Of a DNA stretch of 8,967 bases, positions 6,136 to 8,967 are shown one piece after another. Position 1 is the first letter of the stretch. The number at the start of each line of letters is the position of its first letter. Location of the stretch: assembly GCA_018268735.1 (NCBI GenBank), contig JAFDWA010000749.1, positions 1-8,967 on the forward strand, written 5' to 3'. The stretch is from Actinomycetota bacterium (lineage in GTDB: Bacteria > Actinomycetota > Acidimicrobiia > Acidimicrobiales > Microtrichaceae). The notes beneath the pieces were generated by a model that saw nothing but the letters and a program-made list of their open reading frames with translations, did no database searches and was not told where the DNA came from. The position numbers and the translations under genes are program-made.

Positions 6136-7320
6136 GTGAGGTCGCTCCGACGCTTCGTCCTCGTCGGCGTCGTGGCCACGGTCGTCGACGTCGGGCTCTT
6201 CGTCGCCCTGCGCCAGCTCGTCGGGTGGCCGGTCCCGCTCGCCGATGCGGTCGCGGTCGCTGTCGCTGTTGCTGTGTCGTGGAGCCTGCACGGCGTCGTC
6301 ACCTTCTCCGGTGACCCCAGGGTGCGCTGGTACCGGAGGCCAGCGGCCTACGCCGGTGCCGCTGGTGTCGCGCTCGTCACCGACGTCGCCGTCGTCACGG
6401 CCCTCGACGCCGCGCTCGACCCTCGACGCACCGTCGGGCTGATCGCCATCAAGATCCCGGCGCTGCTCATCGCGCTGATGGTCCGGACCGTGAACTACCG
6501 GCGGTTCATGCACGACGTCGTACGTGACGACCAGCGGCGGCCGGCGCACCGCCCGTCTGCGCCAGGGCGATACCGGCTGAGCGTCGTCGTCCCCGCGTAC
6601 CGCGAGGCCGATCGGATCGCCGGGACCGTGGCGAGGATCCGAGCCGACCTCGCCGTGGTCGCCGCCGACGGTGGCCTCCAGGTCGTCGTGGTCGATGACG
6701 GATCCGACGACGACACCGCCGACCGGGCCGAGGCCGCCGGCGCCGACCTCGTGCTGCGCCAACACCCGAACCGTGGCAAGGGCGCAGCAGTGCGTGCAGG
6801 TGTGCTCGCCGCCGACGGCAGGGCCGTGGCGTTCACCGACGCCGACCTATCCTACTCGCCGGCGCAGCTCGTCGGCTTCCTGGAGCAGATCGAATCAGGA
6901 TGGGACGTCGCTGTGGGCAGCCGGCAGCACGAGGCCACGATGACGGTCGTGCGTGCCGGTCGCCTGCGCGAGGTCGGCGGTCGGATCATCAACGTGCTCA
7001 CCGGCATCGTGCTGCTGGGTCGGTACCGCGACACCCAGTGCGGGCTCAAGGCGATGCGCTCCGACGTGGGACGCCTGCTGTTCTCCCGATCGCGCATCGA
7101 CGGGTTCGCGTTCGACGTCGAGCTGTTCCACCTCGTCGAGCGGTACCGCCTGACCCTGACCGAGGTGCCAGTGGAGGTCATCAACTCCAGTCGTTCGACG
7201 GTGAACGTGGCTCGGGACGCGGTGAGGCTCGTCCGCGACCTGTTCCGGGTCCGGGCGTTCGCCCGGCTCGGCGTCTACGAGTCCGACGTCGACGCCGACC
7301 TGCCGGCTGCTCGGGGCTGA
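6136..7320 (+). CDS. GtrA-GT2 fusion: putative polyprenyl-phosphate glycosyltransferase with flippase-type domain
   Basis: This is a 394-aa two-domain protein. Residues 1-125 form a GtrA-like domain of four TM segments (about 7-25, 36-56, 71-91, 101-117) with the family's repeated end motifs, VSWSLHGVVTF (47-57) and VNYRRFMHD (119-127). Residues 148-375 form a GT2 domain of the DPM1/ALG5 type. It has SVVVPAYREADR (149-160), the nucleotide-binding VDDGSDDDT (186-194), the DXD motif DADLS (235-239), DTQCGLKAMR (299-308) and GFAFDVELFHL (323-333). Such GT2 enzymes move mannose or glucose from a nucleotide sugar to polyprenyl phosphate; GtrA proteins are implicated in moving the lipid-linked sugar across the membrane. 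Donor specificity is not readable here. The adjacent manB favours mannose, while the ALG5-like motif allows glucose. The GTG start is one base after the preceding stop and has no Shine-Dalgarno, so translation is probably coupled. The domain order (GtrA first) is opposite to the usual fusion. Confidence 0.88.
   Translation: MRSLRRFVLVGVVATVVDVGLFVALRQLVGWPVPLADAVAVAVAVAVSWSLHGVVTFSGDPRVRWYRRPAAYAGAAGVALVTDVAVVTALDAALDPRRTVGLIAIKIPALLIALMVRTVNYRRFMHDVVRDDQRRPAHRPSAPGRYRLSVVVPAYREADRIAGTVARIRADLAVVAADGGLQVVVVDDGSDDDTADRAEAAGADLVLRQHPNRGKGAAVRAGVLAADGRAVAFTDADLSYSPAQLVGFLEQIESGWDVAVGSRQHEATMTVVRAGRLREVGGRIINVLTGIVLLGRYRDTQCGLKAMRSDVGRLLFSRSRIDGFAFDVELFHLVERYRLTLTEVPVEVINSSRSTVNVARDAVRLVRDLFRVRAFARLGVYESDVDADLPAARG
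6247..6276 (+). repeat. Hexanucleotide repeat encoding (Ala-Val)5 in the GtrA domain
   Basis: Five degenerate 6-base units (GCGGTC, GCGGTC, GCTGTC, GCTGTT, GCTGTG) encode AVAVAVAVAV, residues 38-47, forming part of the second TM helix. The third-position variation suggests the stretch is old or kept by selection for a hydrophobic helix. Confidence 0.65.
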
Positions 7321-7325
7321 CCGGT

Positions 7326-7331
7326 TAGATT
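7326..7331 (+). promoter_or_regulatory. Putative leaderless -10 element of manB (TAGATT)
   Basis: TAGATT fits TANNNT and ends 7 bases before ATG at 7339, the same spacing as in front of the DUF3499 gene. No Shine-Dalgarno precedes this ATG. The hexamer falls in the 18-base gap after the GtrA-GT2 stop, so manB could be transcribed independently as well as by read-through. No good -35 is visible. Confidence 0.5.
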
Positions 7332-7338
7332 GCGGTCC

Positions 7339-8712
7339 ATGTCGGCTCTCGACGCCATCTTCAAGGCCTATGACGTCCGTGGCACCGTGCCCGAGCAGCT
7401 CGACGAGGATCTCGCGCGGGCCATCGGGATCGGGTTCGCCGAGTTCGCCCGACAGGACGCGATCGCTCGGGACGCGAGCGTCCACAGGGTGGTCGTCGCA
7501 CGAGACATGCGACCATCCGGCGAGCGGTTGTCCGCGGCGTTCGCCGACGGGGTCCGGCGGCAGGGGCTCGACGTCGTCGACCTCGGGCTCGGCTCGACCG
7601 ATCTCCTCTACTTCGCATCGGGCTCGATGGATGCACCCGGGGTGATGTTCACGGCGTCGCACAACCCGGCGCAGTACAACGGCGCGAAGTTCTGCCTTGC
7701 AGGTGCCCGGCCCGTCGGCGAGGACACCGGCCTCGACCGGATCAAGGAGATCGCGTCGGCATCGCTCACGGGTGCGGTGCAGCAGGCAGCGACGCCCGGC
7801 TCGCTCAGCCACGAGGACCTCCTCGACGCGTTCGCCGCACACGTGCGCTCCTTCGTCGACCTCAGCGTCCTGCGTCCCCTCGAGGTGGTCGCCGACACGG
7901 CCAACGGCATGGGTGGCCTCGTGGTCCCGGCGGTCTTCTCGTCGTTGCCGTTCGGGCTCGAGGTCATGTACGGCGAGCTCGACGGCACGTTCCCCAACCA
8001 CCCAGCGGATCCGATCCAGCCGGCGAACACCGCAGACCTCCGCCGCCGTGTCGTCGAATCGGGAGCCGACGTCGGCCTCGCCTTCGACGGCGACGCGGAC
8101 CGCGTCTTCCTCGTCGACGAGCAGGGCATCGGGCTGTCGGGGTCGACCACGACGGCGATCATCGCCGCGGGCATCCTCGACCGGCATCCCGGTGAGACGA
8201 TCATCCACAACCTGATCTGCTCGCGGGCGGTCGCCGAGGTCGTGCGGGAGCACGGTGGCACGCCGGTGCGGACACGGGTGGGGCACTCGTTCATCAAGCA
8301 GGTCATGGCCGAGACCGGCGCGATCTTCGGCGGGGAGCACTCCGCGCACTACTACTTCCGTGACAACTACCGGGCGGACTCCGGACTCATCGCGGCGCTG
8401 GTCGTCCTCGAGCAGCTGTCGGTCTCCGGTCAGACGCTCTCGGAGCTGCGCGTGCCGTTCGAGCGCTACGCGGACTCCGGCGAGATCAACACCCGGGTCG
8501 AGGACCCTGCAGCGGTGATCGAGCACGTCGCCGAGCACTTCGCCGAGCTTCCCCAGGACCGCCTGGACGGACTCACCGTCGACGGCGGCGACTGGTGGTT
8601 CAACCTACGTCCGTCCAACACCGAGCCGCTGCTCCGGTTGAACCTCGAAGCTCCCGATGCCGAGCAGTGCGCGCGCCGGACCGAGGAGGTCCGCGCCGTG
8701 ATGGCCGACTGA
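7339..8712 (+). CDS. manB: Phosphomannomutase/phosphoglucomutase (ManB)
   Basis: This 457-aa enzyme of the alpha-D-phosphohexomutase family interconverts hexose-6-phosphate and hexose-1-phosphate. Mannose-1-phosphate feeds GDP-mannose synthesis in the cytoplasm. All four signature loops are intact: the phosphoserine loop TASHNP (105-110, S107), the metal loop DGDADR (250-255), the sugar loop GEHSAH (332-337) followed by YYFRD, and the phosphate loop RPSNTEP (424-430). GEHSAH with alanine is what I recall as typical of actinobacterial ManB. Length is normal and the gene is intact. ATG at 7339 (MSALDAIFKAYDVRG) is preferred over an in-frame TTG at 7330 because FKAYDVRG is the expected N-terminal motif and a TANNNT element ends 7 bases before this ATG. 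The gene lies between a sugar-lipid synthase gene and a Trm112 gene, the latter a common actinobacterial neighbour. Dual mannose/glucose specificity is possible. Confidence 0.95.
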   Translation: MSALDAIFKAYDVRGTVPEQLDEDLARAIGIGFAEFARQDAIARDASVHRVVVARDMRPSGERLSAAFADGVRRQGLDVVDLGLGSTDLLYFASGSMDAPGVMFTASHNPAQYNGAKFCLAGARPVGEDTGLDRIKEIASASLTGAVQQAATPGSLSHEDLLDAFAAHVRSFVDLSVLRPLEVVADTANGMGGLVVPAVFSSLPFGLEVMYGELDGTFPNHPADPIQPANTADLRRRVVESGADVGLAFDGDADRVFLVDEQGIGLSGSTTTAIIAAGILDRHPGETIIHNLICSRAVAEVVREHGGTPVRTRVGHSFIKQVMAETGAIFGGEHSAHYYFRDNYRADSGLIAALVVLEQLSVSGQTLSELRVPFERYADSGEINTRVEDPAAVIEHVAEHFAELPQDRLDGLTVDGGDWWFNLRPSNTEPLLRLNLEAPDAEQCARRTEEVRAVMAD

Positions 8713-8761
8713 CGCAGACCGACCGACGCAGACCGACTGACGCAGACCGACCGACCGAGAC
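8710..8761 (+). repeat. 14-bp tandem repeat starting on the manB stop codon
   Basis: Three 14-base units (8710-8723, 8724-8737, 8738-8751) with consensus YGACGCAGACCGAC are followed by a degenerate fourth copy (8752-8761). Units 1 and 3 start with TGA and unit 2 with CGA. The first TGA is the manB stop codon. The array fills nearly the whole gap to the Trm112 ribosome binding site. Confidence 0.85.
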
Positions 8762-8765
8762 AGGA
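8762..8765 (+). promoter_or_regulatory. Ribosome binding site of the Trm112-family gene
   Basis: AGGA lies 7 bases before ATG at 8773 and favours this start over the in-frame GTG at 8767. Confidence 0.55.
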
Positions 8766-8772
8766 CGTGATC

Positions 8773-8967
8773 ATGACCACCGACGAGACGCTCGACCCAC
8801 GACTGCTGGAGATCCTCGCCTGCCCAGAGGACAAGGGTCCTCTGCTGTACTTCGCGGACGAGGCCTCGCTGTACAACCCGCGGCTGCACCGCCGCTACGA
8901 AGTCCGCGACGGCATCCCGGTGATGTTGATCGACGAGGCGGAGTCGGTGTCGGACGAGGAGCACGAG
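8773..8967 (+). CDS. Trm112 family protein (partial, C-terminus outside the window)
   Basis: There are 65 codons with no stop before the right edge. The sequence LLEILACPEDKGPLLYF (11-27) and RYEVRDGIPVMLIDEA (41-56) are the two conserved blocks of the bacterial Trm112-like/UPF0434 family (YcaR in E. coli), normally about 60-100 aa, so only a few residues may be missing. In eukaryotes and archaea Trm112 is a zinc-binding partner that stabilises methyltransferases. The role of the bacterial homologues is poorly defined. Only one cysteine (C17) of the usual CPxC pair remains, the second position being aspartate (D20), so classic zinc binding is doubtful; I recall this as common in actinobacterial members. 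It is 60 bases downstream of manB, same strand, with its own AGGA site; co-transcription is likely. Confidence 0.9.
   Translation, partial: MTTDETLDPRLLEILACPEDKGPLLYFADEASLYNPRLHRRYEVRDGIPVMLIDEAESVSDEEHE

Noticed and set aside
2886..8538. Very long minus-strand open frames (about 2886-4247, 4320-6302 and 6895-8538)
   Set aside because: They lie antisense to genes with clear motifs. Their translations are Arg/Asp/His-rich low complexity without domains, which is typical of GC-rich shadow frames.

Overview
The window is a high-GC, densely coded bacterial chromosome segment. The genes point to an actinomycete: a DUF3499 protein, a ManB with the GEHSAHYY-type sugar loop, an actinobacterial-style Trm112 protein and leaderless-type promoters. 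The FtsH sequence and overall style suggest the class Acidimicrobiia (Ilumatobacter-like), but that placement is inference. No rRNA, tRNA, mobile element or CRISPR array is visible.

Layout, left to right: (1) The minus strand carries the first 486 codons of ftsH, the membrane AAA+ zinc protease. It runs off the left edge. (2) A roughly 105 bp divergent promoter region follows. From it a plus-strand pair departs: a 76-aa DUF3499 zinc-binding-type protein and an overlapping CPBP-family intramembrane protease. This pair is closed by a short 15-bp tandem repeat and a strong 15-bp-stem hairpin. (3) A 65-aa zinc-ribbon protein ends inside a 28-bp tandem repeat of nearly four copies. (4) A 1017-aa polytopic membrane protein resembles the PTPS_related/YfhO-like GT-C glycosyltransferases. 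It is followed after one base by a GtrA-GT2 fusion protein (polyprenyl-phosphate sugar synthase plus flippase-type domain). (5) manB (phosphomannomutase/phosphoglucomutase) has its own leaderless-type promoter and ends in a 14-bp tandem repeat. After it comes the start of a Trm112-family gene cut by the right edge.

Read together, the right two thirds looks like a sugar-activation and envelope-glycosylation module. ManB would make the hexose-1-phosphate. The GT2 domain would load a nucleotide sugar onto a polyprenyl phosphate carrier. The GtrA domain would help move it across the membrane. The large GT-C-like protein would transfer the sugar outside. DUF3499 and Trm112 are usual companions of manB in actinobacteria, so the four genes between DUF3499 and manB look like a lineage-specific insertion into that conserved neighbourhood. 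FtsH and the CPBP protein are both membrane proteases, but nothing in the sequence ties them to the glycosylation genes.

The most unusual non-coding signal is a set of three unrelated short tandem repeats (15, 28 and 14 bp), each beginning at or spanning the stop codon of a gene. Another is the recurrence of a TANNNT hexamer 6-7 bases upstream of the start codons of ftsH, DUF3499 and manB.
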